From NCBI RefSeq assembly GCF_023845585.1, contig NZ_JAMQHS010000007.1, positions 1-64,000 of the forward strand: a DNA stretch of 64,000 nt, written 5' to 3'. Positions 51,767 through 61,681 of this stretch are shown here, in pieces (within the stretch, counting starts at the first letter, position 1; each line of letters begins with the position of its first letter). This DNA is from Clostridium sp. CMCC3677. Lineage in GTDB: Bacteria; Bacillota; Clostridia; Clostridiales; Clostridiaceae. The notes under the pieces are model-generated. The model saw nothing but the letters and a program-made list of their open reading frames with translations. It was not told the DNA's origin and did not search any database. Both the position numbers and the translations under genes were made by a program.

Positions 51767-52957
51767 TTAAACTAGCTTTCCTAGTACTGATTTACCAATT
51801 GTATTTTCAGGCATCTTTAATTCAAAGTTATCAGCTATAGTTGCACCAATTGTAGCAAAACTATCTACTGTATCCATTAATCCATTTTCTTTCATAGATG
51901 GTGAATAAGCTATAAATGGAACAAATTCACGTGTATGATCAGTACCAGTATAGGTTGGATCGTTTCCATGATCAGCTGTTATTATTAATAAATCATCTTC
52001 TTTTAATTTTTCTAATACTTTTCCTAAGTTAACATCAAATTTTTCTATTTCTTCTGCATAACCTACTGGGTTTCTTCTATGTCCCCATAAAGCATCAAAA
52101 TCAACTAAGTTAACAAAGCATAATCCTTTAAAGTCTTTATCCATTATTTCTAATGTTTGTTCCATTCCATGAACAGAACTCTTTGATTTATTTGATTCAG
52201 TAATTCCTTCTCCATCAAATATATCACTTATTTTTCCAACAGATATTACATCAAATCCATTATCTTTTAATGCATTAAGTGCTGTTGCTCCATATGGTTT
52301 TAATGCATAATCATGTCTGTTGCTTGTACGTTTAAATTCGCCTTTTTTAGCTCCTAAGTATGGTCTAGCTATTACTCTTCCAACTTTCCATTCATCTTTA
52401 AGAGTAAGCTCCCTTGCTATTTCACAACAACGATAAAGTTCATCTAAACCAAAAGTTTCTTCATGACCACAAATTTGTAAAACAGAGTCAGCAGAAGTAT
52501 ATACTATCATATCTCCTGTCTTCATTTGATGTTCTCCAAGTTCGTCTAATATTTCAGTACCACTCGCACTCTTATTTCCTACTATATTGTGTCCTGTTCT
52601 TTTTGTTAGTTCATCTAACAATTCTTCTGGAAAACCTGTATCTGTAAATGTTTGGAATGGTTTTGTGATGTGTAAACCCATCATTTCCCAATGACCAGTC
52701 ATAGTATCTTTACCAACACTTGCTTCTTTCATTTTCATATAATGAGCTAAAGGTTTTTCTGCTGCTTTTACATGTTTTATCGGATGTAGGTTTGATATAC
52801 CTAGTTTTTCTAAATTAGGTATATTAAATTTTTCTACTGATTCAGCAATATGCCCAAGAGTATCTACTCCTTTATCTCCATATTCTGTTGAATCTGGCAT
52901 AGCGCCTATTCCAAGTGAGTCTATTACAATTGTAAAAATTCTATTATACTTTTTCAT
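51767..52957 (-). CDS. deoB: Phosphopentomutase
   Basis: The ~396-residue DeoB converts (deoxy)ribose-1-phosphate to the 5-phosphate. Visible motifs of the alkaline-phosphatase superfamily: [13 protein letters not shown] (metal Asp), [13 protein letters not shown] (phospho-acceptor Thr), [24 protein letters not shown] and [19 protein letters not shown] (metal ligands). Start ATG 52957 with AAAGGAATTAAAGGT upstream; the 24-residue frame extension is not conserved-looking. It links the phosphorylases to the transketolase/transaldolase genes. Confidence 0.97.
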   Translation of the reverse strand: MKKYNRIFTIVIDSLGIGAMPDSTEYGDKGVDTLGHIAESVEKFNIPNLEKLGISNLHPIKHVKAAEKPLAHYMKMKEASVGKDTMTGHWEMMGLHITKPFQTFTDTGFPEELLDELTKRTGHNIVGNKSASGTEILDELGEHQMKTGDMIVYTSADSVLQICGHEETFGLDELYRCCEIARELTLKDEWKVGRVIARPYLGAKKGEFKRTSNRHDYALKPYGATALNALKDNGFDVISVGKISDIFDGEGITESNKSKSSVHGMEQTLEIMDKDFKGLCFVNLVDFDALWGHRRNPVGYAEEIEKFDVNLGKVLEKLKEDDLLIITADHGNDPTYTGTDHTREFVPFIAYSPSMKENGLMDTVDSFATIGATIADNFELKMPENTIGKSVLGKLV

Positions 52958-53063
52958 ACCTTTAATTCCTTTCCAAATTAGACTATGTTTTAACACTAAT
53001 TTTACTATATTTTTACTTATTATGGGCAATACTATTTAAAATAGTTATTTATTATACAAATTT

Positions 53064-53096
53064 CTTAAAGTTATAAAAAATTTTTATAACTTTAAG
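53064..53096. repeat. Palindrome between nupC and deoB
   Basis: CTTAAAGTTATAAAAA and TTTTTATAACTTTAAG form a near-perfect 33 bp inverted repeat just after the transporter stop. It may be an attenuating terminator or an RNA-stabilising stem between the two genes. Confidence 0.6.
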
Positions 53097-53137
53097 AGAA
53101 TGTAATATCTTATTAATTATAATTTTAATATGTACTA

Positions 53138-54340
53138 TTATATTAATGTAAGAAGACCAACTATCATTGCGCTTAAAACACTAACTGCAAATCCACCAAT
53201 CATTGCTTTAAATGCTAATCTAGCAAGGGTATTTCTTTTTTCTGGACACAATGCAGCTATACCTGAAATACAAACTCCCATACTAGAAATATTAGCAAAT
53301 CCACAAAGTGATATAGTAAGTACTAAACCTGTTCTATAACTTAATGAACCAAATATGTTACCTAAGTCTTGGAATGCAACAAATTCATTTAATACTAACT
53401 TACTTCCTAATAATTGACCTGCTGTAAGTATATCTGATCCATTTAATCCCATAAAGAATCCAATAGGTGCAAATATATAAGAAAATATTTGTTGTAAACT
53501 TACTCCAAAAATTCCAAGTATACCATTAACTAATGCTACTAGCGAAATAATTGCAAGTAATGAAGTACCTATTGCTACAGCTGTTTGGAATCCACTCATA
53601 GCACCTTCTGAAATTGCAGAAATAAGATTTTCATTATCACCTTTATTGTCCATGCTAACATTTTCAATTAATTGAGTTTCCTCTTTTTCAGGTAATAATA
53701 ACTTTGATATTGCTATACTTCCCATAGGTACCAAAGCACTAGCTATTAATAAATATTCCATAGGAATTCCAAGTGCAGTATATCCCCCTATTATAGTTGC
53801 TGACATACTTCCCATTCCTGAAACTAATACAACTATGATTTCACTATCAGTCATTCTATTTAAGTATTTACTAACTAATATTGGACTTTCTGTTTGGCCT
53901 AAAAACATATTAGCAACTGCAACAAAACTTTCAACTTGTGTTGTTCCCAATATTTTACCTATAGCTTTACCTATTATTTTTACTATAAATCCTAATATTC
54001 CTAAATAATATAAAGCTGCAACTAATGCTGAAATAAAAACAATATTTCCTAATACTTGAATGGCAAATATCATTCCTGTAGGTGCACCAGCATTACCTAT
54101 TGTTCCAAATAAGAAACCGATTCCCTCTTTACCATAATCAAGTACTTGAGTAACTACATCTGATACTTTTAATATCATTATTCTTCCTAATGGAAATTTT
54201 ACTAATAAAAATGCAATTACAAACTGTATACCAAGTGCTTTTAATATAGTTTTTTTGGGAATGCTTCTCTTATCTGCAGATAAAATGTACATTATTCCTA
54301 ATAATAAAATTATACCTATTAAATTTATAACTATGTTCAT
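53138..54340 (-). CDS. nupC: Concentrative nucleoside transporter (NupC/CNT family)
   Basis: The ~400-residue integral membrane protein has about 10 hydrophobic segments and CNT family landmarks: LGIQFVIAFLLVKFPLG, GNIVFISALVAALYYLG, NMFLGQTESPILVSKYL, GMGSMSATIIGGY and CGFANISSMGVCISGI. It imports nucleosides by ion symport. ATG 54340 has AGGAG 8 bp upstream; the longer frame to 54394 adds a charged, non-membrane leader and is less likely. It sits between uridine phosphorylase and deoB, and so supplies the pathway. Confidence 0.95.
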   Translation of the reverse strand: MNIVINLIGIILLLGIMYILSADKRSIPKKTILKALGIQFVIAFLLVKFPLGRIMILKVSDVVTQVLDYGKEGIGFLFGTIGNAGAPTGMIFAIQVLGNIVFISALVAALYYLGILGFIVKIIGKAIGKILGTTQVESFVAVANMFLGQTESPILVSKYLNRMTDSEIIVVLVSGMGSMSATIIGGYTALGIPMEYLLIASALVPMGSIAISKLLLPEKEETQLIENVSMDNKGDNENLISAISEGAMSGFQTAVAIGTSLLAIISLVALVNGILGIFGVSLQQIFSYIFAPIGFFMGLNGSDILTAGQLLGSKLVLNEFVAFQDLGNIFGSLSYRTGLVLTISLCGFANISSMGVCISGIAALCPEKRNTLARLAFKAMIGGFAVSVLSAMIVGLLTLI

Positions 54341-54524
54341 AATCTTTCTCCTGTCTTTTGTTATAGTATTAACTTTATTCCCATAAAACCTCATACCTTT
54401 TGGACATCATTTAATAACGTTAAGTATGAGAAAATTTCATTAGTAAACTTTTAATACTTTTGCTATTAATATCAACAAGTTTTCTTGAATAATTTGTAAA
54501 CCATGAAATTTTCTCTATTAATAA

Positions 54525-55307
54525 CTATTTATTATTTTCTTTATCTGCTTTTATTAAATTTCTAATCCCTTCTATTGCAACTTTAATTGCTGCATCTGTA
54601 TCATGAACTTGAGGATCTTCTAATCCAGCTTTAGCACGTTCTTGGTTAGCAATAGCTAAGAATACCGAACCCACACGTACTCTTAAGTAGCTTGATGCTA
54701 TGAATAAAGCAGCTGATTCCATTTCAGATGCAAGACATCCACATCTTAACCATGCATTCCATTTATCCATTAATTCATAACTTACTGGCTTAGTTTCTGG
54801 TGAATGTTGACCGTAGAATGAATCTTTACATTGTACAACTCCAACATGATATTCTTGATTTAAAGTCTTAGATGCTTGTACTAATGAGTTTACTACATTA
54901 ATATTAGCAACTGCTGGGAATTCTATTGGTGCATATTCCTTACTAGTTCCTTCCATTCTGATTGCTCCAGTGGCAATAACCATATCTCCACCTTTAACAT
55001 CAATATCCATTCCGCCACATGTACCCACTCTAATGAAAGTATCTGCTCCACACTTTACTAATTCTTCTAAAGCTATAGCAGCTGATGGACCACCAATTCC
55101 TGTTGAGGTAACGCTTACTTTAACACCATCTAAGTATCCTGTATAAGTAACATATTCTCTCTTATCTGCAACTAACTCTGCATTATCAAAATATGCAGCA
55201 ATCTTTGCACATCTCTTAGGGTCTCCTGGAAGAATTACATATTTTCCCACTTCTCCCTTTGCAACGTCTATATGATATTGTTTACCTGATCCTTGTGAAT
55301 ATTTCAC
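54525..55307 (-). CDS. udp: Uridine phosphorylase
   Basis: The 260-residue member of the NP-I phosphorylase family cleaves uridine to uracil and ribose-1-phosphate. Udp-like motifs: [57 protein letters not shown] and SEMESAALF. The -QHSPE- and [17 protein letters not shown] regions favour uridine phosphorylase over PNP. It is the first gene of the salvage cluster, with a GTG start 10 bp after GGAGGG, and is divergent from a GntR regulator. Confidence 0.93.
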   Translation of the reverse strand: MKYSQGSGKQYHIDVAKGEVGKYVILPGDPKRCAKIAAYFDNAELVADKREYVTYTGYLDGVKVSVTSTGIGGPSAAIALEELVKCGADTFIRVGTCGGMDIDVKGGDMVIATGAIRMEGTSKEYAPIEFPAVANINVVNSLVQASKTLNQEYHVGVVQCKDSFYGQHSPETKPVSYELMDKWNAWLRCGCLASEMESAALFIASSYLRVRVGSVFLAIANQERAKAGLEDPQVHDTDAAIKVAIEGIRNLIKADKENNK

Positions 55308-55991
55308 TTTAATCCCTCCATTTTTTTATTATGTATTTTTTAGTTTTTATTAGTATTCCCGATTTATTTTGTAATATACCCGGAAGACGATTACATGTTT
55401 GCCACAAAACATTACTTTAGACACACATTCTACTTGTCTACTTTGTTGTATTGTTGTCTGTTCTTAAATAATATCATGTCTATTATTTACATGTCAAGTT
55501 TTTTATAAAGGTATAGTAATTATGTTAAAATATTGATATATTGGTTATATTGTTAATAATAATTAGTTTTATACCTGTAAATCCCAACTAAATCTCAACG
55601 ATTAACTTATGTTCAAATTTAATGTTTTAATGTTATAATAAAGTATAGATTATTATAATATGTTTTTATTTAGACTTTTATTTATCTACTTGTATTAAAC
55701 TTGTCTAATTTATTTTTTTAATTATTTATTATGGAATTATTTAAACACAGTTAAATTTAAAAATCTAAATAGAGTTTTTCTAAGATAACATTCTCTAGTT
55801 AATTCACTCATTATATATTATTGACAAAATAGAAATCGTTATCTCAAATCAGAAACACTCTATAAAATTTATATTATGTTTATGCGTTAAAAAATTGTAG
55901 CAATACATTATTATTTAGTTTATAGAAAAATATTACAATTTAATTGGCGTAATACATAGCCTATGCTAGTTATTAATGAAAGGTGAATTTT
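55308..55991. other. Divergent control region, udp and GntR gene
   Basis: The 684 bp hold no gene. The udp promoter and TGTCT repeats occupy the left part; the remainder is AT-rich leader sequence of the regulator gene without a promoter I can name with confidence (a TTGACA at about 55823 has no good -10). Confidence 0.5.
55435..55497 (-). promoter_or_regulatory. Promoter and candidate GntR operator of the udp operon
   Basis: The minus strand has TTGACA (55497-55492), an 18 bp spacer and TATTAT (55473-55468). The same segment carries TGTCT three times on the plus strand (55435, 55455, 55477), at 20 and 22 bp steps, the last inside the spacer. Such phased repeats could bind the regulator encoded next door. 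Confidence 0.55.
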
Positions 55992-56726
55992 ATGAATGAT
56001 ATTAACTTAAGTGTAAAACCTAAAGAATTAAGATATGTTACTGTATATAATCAACTTTTTAAAATGATAAATGAAGGTATATTTAAAGAAGGTAGTAGAC
56101 TTCCTTCAGAACCTGAATTAGCAAAATTTATTGGTGTAAGTAGAACAACATTAAGGCAGGCTTTAGCTTTACTTCAAGATGATGGTTTAATAAAAAACAT
56201 TAGAGGTAAAGGTAATTTTATAATAAAATCTGAGACAAACAAAGACGTTGGTCTTGAAAAGATAGGACATCCCGTTTATAAATCTTTAGATGAACCAATT
56301 GATGATGTTGAAATCATTTTGCGTATAGAACCCTCTACAGATTATTTTAATAAAGTTTTAATTAAAAGTACAGCTGCTGTTGTTCTTGTTGATAGATGGT
56401 ATAAGTATCAAGGAAAAGCTATTGCTTATACATTTACTTTAATACCAATTGAAACTATATCATCACTTAATATAGACTTAAACAATAAAAAACAAGTTAT
56501 GGAGTTTTTAGAAAAAGAACTTTATGAAATAGCTAATGATATATTAATTGAATTAAAATATTCAACTTCTGGAAATTTTGCAGCAAAACAACATCCAATT
56601 GCATCTGAGGATAAGTTTTACTTAATTCAAGAAACTATATATAAAGATAATGAATTTCCAATTGTATCAAACAAACATTATCTTCCTATAAAGTCAACAT
56701 CTATAAAGCTACATCCTACAAAATAA
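55992..56726 (+). CDS. GntR-family regulator (HutC/UTRA type)
   Basis: The ~244-residue protein has a GntR winged helix at ~10-75 (VYNQLFKMINEGIFKEGSRL, PSEPELAKFIGVSRTTLRQA, GLIKNIRGKGNFI). A UTRA-like ligand-binding domain follows (~90-240: VDRWYKYQGKAIAYTFTLIP ... FYLIQETIYKDNEFPIVSNK). It is divergent from the nucleoside cluster and is probably its ligand-responsive repressor; the ligand may be a (deoxy)nucleoside or pentose phosphate. ATG 55992 follows AAAGGTG; the GTG at 55983 lies inside that ribosome binding site. Confidence 0.88.
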   Translation: MNDINLSVKPKELRYVTVYNQLFKMINEGIFKEGSRLPSEPELAKFIGVSRTTLRQALALLQDDGLIKNIRGKGNFIIKSETNKDVGLEKIGHPVYKSLDEPIDDVEIILRIEPSTDYFNKVLIKSTAAVVLVDRWYKYQGKAIAYTFTLIPIETISSLNIDLNNKKQVMEFLEKELYEIANDILIELKYSTSGNFAAKQHPIASEDKFYLIQETIYKDNEFPIVSNKHYLPIKSTSIKLHPTK

Positions 56727-56751
56727 AAAGATAATTTAATAAGGCACAATG

Positions 56752-56890
56752 AAAAAATAACAAGTCCATTTGCTAGCTTATTTTCCATCATGCTACGTCG
56801 GCAAATTGACCTAATAGACTCGCTATGAGGGCAATTCGTCTCCTTGCCTAATGAAAAATATCAATTGCAATTTTGGACTTGTTATTTATT
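56752..56890. repeat. Hairpin with a GC-richer insert after the GntR gene
   Basis: Outer arms AAATAACAAGTCCA and TGGACTTGTTATTT form a terminator-like stem. The ~105 bp loop is locally GC-richer and includes CATGCTACGTCGGCAAATTG and CGCTATGAGGGCAATTCGTC. It looks like a second kind of small repeat lodged in the regulator's terminator; only one copy is in this window. Confidence 0.6.
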
Positions 56891-56966
56891 TTCATGTTCC
56901 TAATAACAAAATCACCTACTAGATATTAATCTCCATAAATAGGAGTATTGTGATTAAATTATTCTT

Positions 56967-57923
56967 TTAAAAATTTGATTTAAATTCTTTCTTTATAATT
57001 AAGAACTCCTCTAAATCATTTAAAAATTGAAATAACAATGCTCTATTTTCAAATTCATCTCTATTTATAGGTAATTCCATTAATTTATATTCATCTCTTA
57101 ACAAATTTAACTTATCTATTAACTTAATACAATCATTGTATTCATAAATATTTATTGAAACATCCTTCGTAAAATCTGATAATAGTTTTGTTTGCTCGTA
57201 TGTCATATAAAATTTTGAAAAATGATTCTTCATCCTTTTTATAGTTTTTAATTGTGCTATCCTCATATCTACATATCTTATATAATAATCATCACTTTTA
57301 AAAATATAGTTATTATCTATTTTATGAGCTATTACCTTGGTTTTCTTTATTAACTCCTCCGCATCTCTTAAGATCCTTTGTTCGTATATTGGTACTGATT
57401 GAGTAATTAAACTTAATGCCATATCAGATAATATTATTCTATAATATTCTTCTATTTTATCCTTATTCTTATCAAATTCTTCCTCTAATGACATTGTGTA
57501 CAAGTTAAATATCATTGCAACTCCAATACCAACTATAGTTAAAGTTACTTCGTTAAAAATCCAATAAAAATTTATATTATCACTGCTTAGAAGATGTGTT
57601 GACAATACAGCCCCAACTATCATTCCTTCCGTTATTTTCGAATATTTAGTTATTGGTATAAAAATAAGCAAAAAAAGTCCAAATATCATAGGATTATTTC
57701 CCAATACTAAATACAATATAAACGATAATGATATTGCTATCATTGATGCCAAGATTCTTCTAATTGAAATAAGTAAAGCTTCTTTTTTAGTATCTTGAAT
57801 ACTCAAAATTGCTATTATTCCTGATGTTACTGAAAATTCTAAGCCCATATAATTAGATATAAAAATTGCTATTGTTGCTGATAATGCTGCCTTAACTGTT
57901 TTTGACTGAAAATACTTTTTCAT
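56967..57923 (-). CDS. Aromatic-acid-exporter-like membrane protein (DUF939/ArAE)
   Basis: The 318-residue protein has about six membrane helices in residues ~10-145 (LSATIAIFISNYMGLEFSV; SGIIAILSIQDTKKEALLIS; MIAISLSFILYLVLG; WIFNEVTLTIVGIGVAMIFN). A soluble helical C-terminal domain of ~170 residues follows. This is the single-module ArAE layout of Firmicutes; the substrate is unknown. It begins ~20 bp after the ylxP stop, so the pair probably form one transcript. Confidence 0.85.
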   Translation of the reverse strand: MKKYFQSKTVKAALSATIAIFISNYMGLEFSVTSGIIAILSIQDTKKEALLISIRRILASMIAISLSFILYLVLGNNPMIFGLFLLIFIPITKYSKITEGMIVGAVLSTHLLSSDNINFYWIFNEVTLTIVGIGVAMIFNLYTMSLEEEFDKNKDKIEEYYRIILSDMALSLITQSVPIYEQRILRDAEELIKKTKVIAHKIDNNYIFKSDDYYIRYVDMRIAQLKTIKRMKNHFSKFYMTYEQTKLLSDFTKDVSINIYEYNDCIKLIDKLNLLRDEYKLMELPINRDEFENRALLFQFLNDLEEFLIIKKEFKSNF

Positions 57924-57943
57924 TTGTTTCCTTTCCTATTATC

Positions 57944-58231
57944 CTATAATATGTCTTCATCTTTTTCTATATGAATGATTTCTGCATCTGTATTACTATC
58001 TATAAATTCTATTATATTTTCTGATGTTGAATCTGCTTGTGCTGAATTTGCACATATTCCAACCATACCAATAACTATAGTTTTATGAATATCTTGCTTA
58101 TCTATTTCAGATACTGATACATTAAATTTATTTTTTAACCTTTGTATTAAACTTTTTACAATCATTCTCTTTTCTTTTAATGATAATACCCACGAAGCTC
58201 TTAACGTAATTTTTAGTATTAAAATTTTCAT
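57944..58231 (-). CDS. YlxP-like protein (DUF503)
   Basis: The 95-residue protein matches the DUF503/YlxP family in size and pattern (LRASWVLSLKEKRMIVKSLI, then QRLKNKFNVSVSEID and IVIGMVGICANS). YlxP is commonly found near translation genes in Firmicutes, but here it precedes a membrane exporter. The function is unknown. The ribosome binding site is weak (AGG about 15 bp upstream). Confidence 0.9.
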   Translation of the reverse strand: MKILILKITLRASWVLSLKEKRMIVKSLIQRLKNKFNVSVSEIDKQDIHKTIVIGMVGICANSAQADSTSENIIEFIDSNTDAEIIHIEKDEDIL

Positions 58232-58391
58232 AATTTTAGCTCAAAACCTTTCTTAATAGATTTCACAGTATTACTTATTAAATATATTTTAAAGTCTATT
58301 TTAAGTCAACATTTATATTTATTATAACAATATTCACTTAGAAAGATCCTTTTATATTATGTTTAAAATCTTTATACTACAATATAAATGA

Positions 58392-58424
58392 AAAAGCGAA
58401 TGATCTAAATTATCATCCGCTTTT
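58392..58424 (-). terminator. Terminator after the L,D-transpeptidase gene
   Basis: AAAAGCGGATGATAATTTAG and ATCATTCGCTTTTT, read on the minus strand, form a stem followed by TTTCATTT about 35 bp after the stop. Confidence 0.8.
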
Positions 58425-58457
58425 ACTTAATATTTTTTCATAATTATCTTTCACTTT

Positions 58458-59840
58458 TTATTCATAATAACATACTATTGGAATTCCTGGTTCAATATTT
58501 TCAAATATCTTTTGAGCTAAATAAGATGGTGCATTGACACATCCATGTGATCCATTTGTTTTGTATATATTTCCACCAAATTGACTCCTCCATATTGCAT
58601 CATGTATACCAATTCCACCATTAAATGGCATCCAATAATTAACATCAGTAGCGTAGTTTTCTCCTTTTAAAGTTGCATTTTTTTGCTTATAATTTAACAT
58701 ATATACTCCTACAGGAGTTGCATGTCCTAAGCTTACATTTCCAGTTACTACATCACCTTGTGTAACCATTGTTCCATCTTTATAAAACCATAAATATTGT
58801 TTTGTAAAATTAATTTCCACATAAGTTCTTCCAATATCATTAACATCACGACTCACTGCCTTTTGGCGATATATTGGCTCTCTTGTAATAGTTTGTCCAT
58901 TTTCAACTAGATTTATTAAAGCCTTAACTTCCTCTTCTGTATTGATAATCCATCCATAATTTCCTCCTGTAACTTTAGCTTTCGTTCCCATAGAGGTTAA
59001 AAACTCCCTAGTTCTTGCCACAGTATTATAAGAATTTGCTATTTCATTAACATAGTGTCTTATTTTTTTCTCATCAAATACAATATTTAAATCATCATCT
59101 ACTTTAATCCATTCATTTATTATCGAATCATCTGCCACTTCTTTTCTATCACTAAAATCATAAGTTATTTTTGTTAATATATATTTGTTAAGTTTATTAT
59201 TAATAGCTATAACTTTTGGAGAATCAGATGTATATTTAGGATTTTCGTAGCAATCAATCTCATCTAAATTTAAAATATTTACCCCATTAATTATTGATTT
59301 AACTACATTTTCATATAAAATATCTCGTTTTATTTTATTTCCATAGACTTCATCTACAATAGCATATCCATGATCTACATATTTAAAAGTAGGATTTTGA
59401 GGTTCTACTACTTTATTTTCATCAAAGCATGATAACTTATTTAAACATTCATTTAATAAATCTTCATCATATGAAACTAAATTCACACTGTTATAGTTAC
59501 TTGTTTTAAAAAATCTAAAAATCCACTGAAATGGTTTCTGAGTATTTTTTAAATCTTTTAGCTTATCTTGTGGATCATATTTCAATTTAATACTATCATT
59601 TAAAATTTCTTCATTAGTTCCATCACGTTCTTTTAATTCTAATTTATATGATTCTAGCTCATTTGAAAGTTTTTTGTTAGCATCCTCTAAATTTTTGCAT
59701 GAAATATTAACTCCATTTACTATAGTTCCAAAATAAAAATGACTTAAAAAATAAAAAGATAAACTAAGATATATAGTAATAAAAATAAAAAGAATAATAC
59801 CTGTATTCTTTAAGTACTTTTCTTTATATTGCTTATCCAC
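58458..59840 (-). CDS. L,D-transpeptidase, YkuD family, membrane-anchored
   Basis: The ~460-residue protein has one N-terminal signal-anchor helix (~15-38: IILFIFITIYLSLSFYFLS). A long region with peptidoglycan-binding-4 character (~45-300; VVEPQNPTFKYVDHGYAIVD) comes next, and a C-terminal YkuD domain (~335-460) with IGIHDAIWR and GSHGCVNAP (catalytic Cys). It forms 3-3 cross-links or attaches proteins to peptidoglycan outside the membrane. The GTG at 59840, 9 bp after GGAAG, is preferred; the extension to 59912 would put basic residues ahead of the anchor. A paralogue lies at 62962. Confidence 0.92.
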   Translation of the reverse strand: MDKQYKEKYLKNTGIILFIFITIYLSLSFYFLSHFYFGTIVNGVNISCKNLEDANKKLSNELESYKLELKERDGTNEEILNDSIKLKYDPQDKLKDLKNTQKPFQWIFRFFKTSNYNSVNLVSYDEDLLNECLNKLSCFDENKVVEPQNPTFKYVDHGYAIVDEVYGNKIKRDILYENVVKSIINGVNILNLDEIDCYENPKYTSDSPKVIAINNKLNKYILTKITYDFSDRKEVADDSIINEWIKVDDDLNIVFDEKKIRHYVNEIANSYNTVARTREFLTSMGTKAKVTGGNYGWIINTEEEVKALINLVENGQTITREPIYRQKAVSRDVNDIGRTYVEINFTKQYLWFYKDGTMVTQGDVVTGNVSLGHATPVGVYMLNYKQKNATLKGENYATDVNYWMPFNGGIGIHDAIWRSQFGGNIYKTNGSHGCVNAPSYLAQKIFENIEPGIPIVCYYE

Positions 59841-60076
59841 AATAATTACTTCCTTTCCTTTCTTAAAATAGTATAATGTAATAGTACTTATTCTAAATTG
59901 AATTCTTTTCATTATATTAAATTGATAAATTATTTATTCTATTTTTAAAGTATTTTTATATTTATAAATGACTTTAATTGTACTGAGTTTAAATAAATTG
60001 ATATAATACTAATTAACAATAAATAACTTAAAATATATAGAAAATAAAAATGTCTTTAAACATGAGGTGATTAAAT

Positions 60077-61537
60077 TTGATATTTTCTAATCTTAATATT
60101 GATAAAGATAAACCTATTTATTTACAAATAAAACAACATATTATTAATGGAATTAAAAAAGGCGAGTTAAAAAAAGATAGTAAACTTCCCTCCACAAGAG
60201 AAGTAAGTAAATTTTTAAATATAAGTAGAAATTCTGTTATTTCTGCTTATGAAGAATTAGAAAGCATTGGAATAATAATTACTAAGAGAGGTATTGGTAC
60301 TTTTATTGCAATAGAAAGTGAGACCGAATGCTATCCATATAATATAAATTACGATTCTATGACAAATGATTATTCTAATAATCTTAGAAATTTGGATATT
60401 GTAAAAAATGAATTGCCTTATAAAAAAGGATTAATATCTTTTAAATCCATAGCACCTGAAAGTACTCTTTTCAATCTTGATGATTTTAAAAGAGCTTTAT
60501 TAGATGCATGGTCATACGAAAATACTAATCTTTTAAATTATGGATATGCTAAAGGATACAAGCCTCTAATAGATTATTTTTTTGATTATATGATAAAAAA
60601 AAGAGTTAATACAAATAATAAAGATATTTTAATAACAAATGGTTTCACAGAAGCTTTCGATATAATAATATCTTCTTTAACTACCAAGGGTGATACCATT
60701 ATTTGTGAAAAACCAACCCATAATACTGCAATAAAAATAATGAAATCCTACGGTTTAAAGGTTGTACAAATTGAAATGGATAAGGATGGTTTAAATTTAC
60801 TTGAACTAGAAAAAAGTTTAAGTAAATGCAATCCTAAGTTTGGATACATAATACCTTCTTATAATAATCCAACTGGTATTGTAACTAAGAGTGAAAGAAG
60901 AAAAGAAATATATAATCTTTTTAGAAAATATTCTGTTCCAATAATAGAAGATGGATTTAATGAAGAGCTTCTCTACTCTAGTTCCCCAATTGAACCTATA
61001 GCATCATTAGCTGGAGAAGGTAATGGTATTATATATATAGGTAGCCTTTCAAAAATTTTATTTCCTGGTCTTAGGATAGGTTGGATATTTGCTGATCAAA
61101 AGCTTATTGATATTTTAGAAAGTGTAAAGCGTGGTAAAAACATTCACTCTTCTTTTTTAGATCAAAGTACTTTTTATTATTATTTAAAAAGTGGTTCTTT
61201 TAATAAATACTTGAAGAATGTTAGAAAATATTATAAAGATAAATATAACCTTATTATTGAAATGATAAATAAGTATATTCCTTATGAATATATAACGGGT
61301 GAAGGTGGTCTTCATGTTTTTATTAAATTAAAAGATAATATAAATTCTAGAGAGCTATTAGATTTGTGTTATAAAGAAGGTGTTATGTTTATGCCTGGAG
61401 ATATTTTTTATGAAGGCAATGGTGATAAAAATACTTTTAGAATTGGCTTTGGTAGAGTGAGTGACAAAGATATTAAAAAAGGTATTAAAATTATAGGAGA
61501 TAATATAAAACTATTATCAAGTAAATCTAACTTATAA
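60077..61537 (+). CDS. MocR/GabR-family regulator with aminotransferase domain
   Basis: The 486-residue protein has an N-terminal GntR winged helix (~8-75: IYLQIKQHIINGIKKGELKK; LPSTREVSKFLNISRNSVIS; GIGTFIAIES). A fold-type I PLP aminotransferase-like domain follows (~115-480: LLNYGYAKGYKPL; ITNGFTEAFDIIIS; IPSYNNPTGIV; YIGSLSKILFPGLRIGW, with the PLP Lys). Members control pyridoxine, GABA or D-alanine-related genes. Alanine racemase follows on the same strand, which makes it a candidate target (inference). TTG start after GAGGTGA. Confidence 0.93.
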   Translation: MIFSNLNIDKDKPIYLQIKQHIINGIKKGELKKDSKLPSTREVSKFLNISRNSVISAYEELESIGIIITKRGIGTFIAIESETECYPYNINYDSMTNDYSNNLRNLDIVKNELPYKKGLISFKSIAPESTLFNLDDFKRALLDAWSYENTNLLNYGYAKGYKPLIDYFFDYMIKKRVNTNNKDILITNGFTEAFDIIISSLTTKGDTIICEKPTHNTAIKIMKSYGLKVVQIEMDKDGLNLLELEKSLSKCNPKFGYIIPSYNNPTGIVTKSERRKEIYNLFRKYSVPIIEDGFNEELLYSSSPIEPIASLAGEGNGIIYIGSLSKILFPGLRIGWIFADQKLIDILESVKRGKNIHSSFLDQSTFYYYLKSGSFNKYLKNVRKYYKDKYNLIIEMINKYIPYEYITGEGGLHVFIKLKDNINSRELLDLCYKEGVMFMPGDIFYEGNGDKNTFRIGFGRVSDKDIKKGIKIIGDNIKLLSSKSNL

Positions 61538-61540
61538 GAT

Positions 61541-61587
61541 AAACCACTATTTATACAAATTAAAAACTTAGTGGTTCTTTCTTTATT
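61541..61587 (+). terminator. Terminator after the MocR gene
   Basis: AACCACTA and TAGTGGTT around an AT-rich loop are followed by CTTTCTTTATT on the plus strand, just after the stop. Confidence 0.75.
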
Positions 61588-61681
61588 ATGGTTACTTTAA
61601 TAAAATAATATTAGAATAAGTGAACTATAATTATTATAGTTCCATTATTAATATTAAATAATACTAGTGAGGACGATAGTA

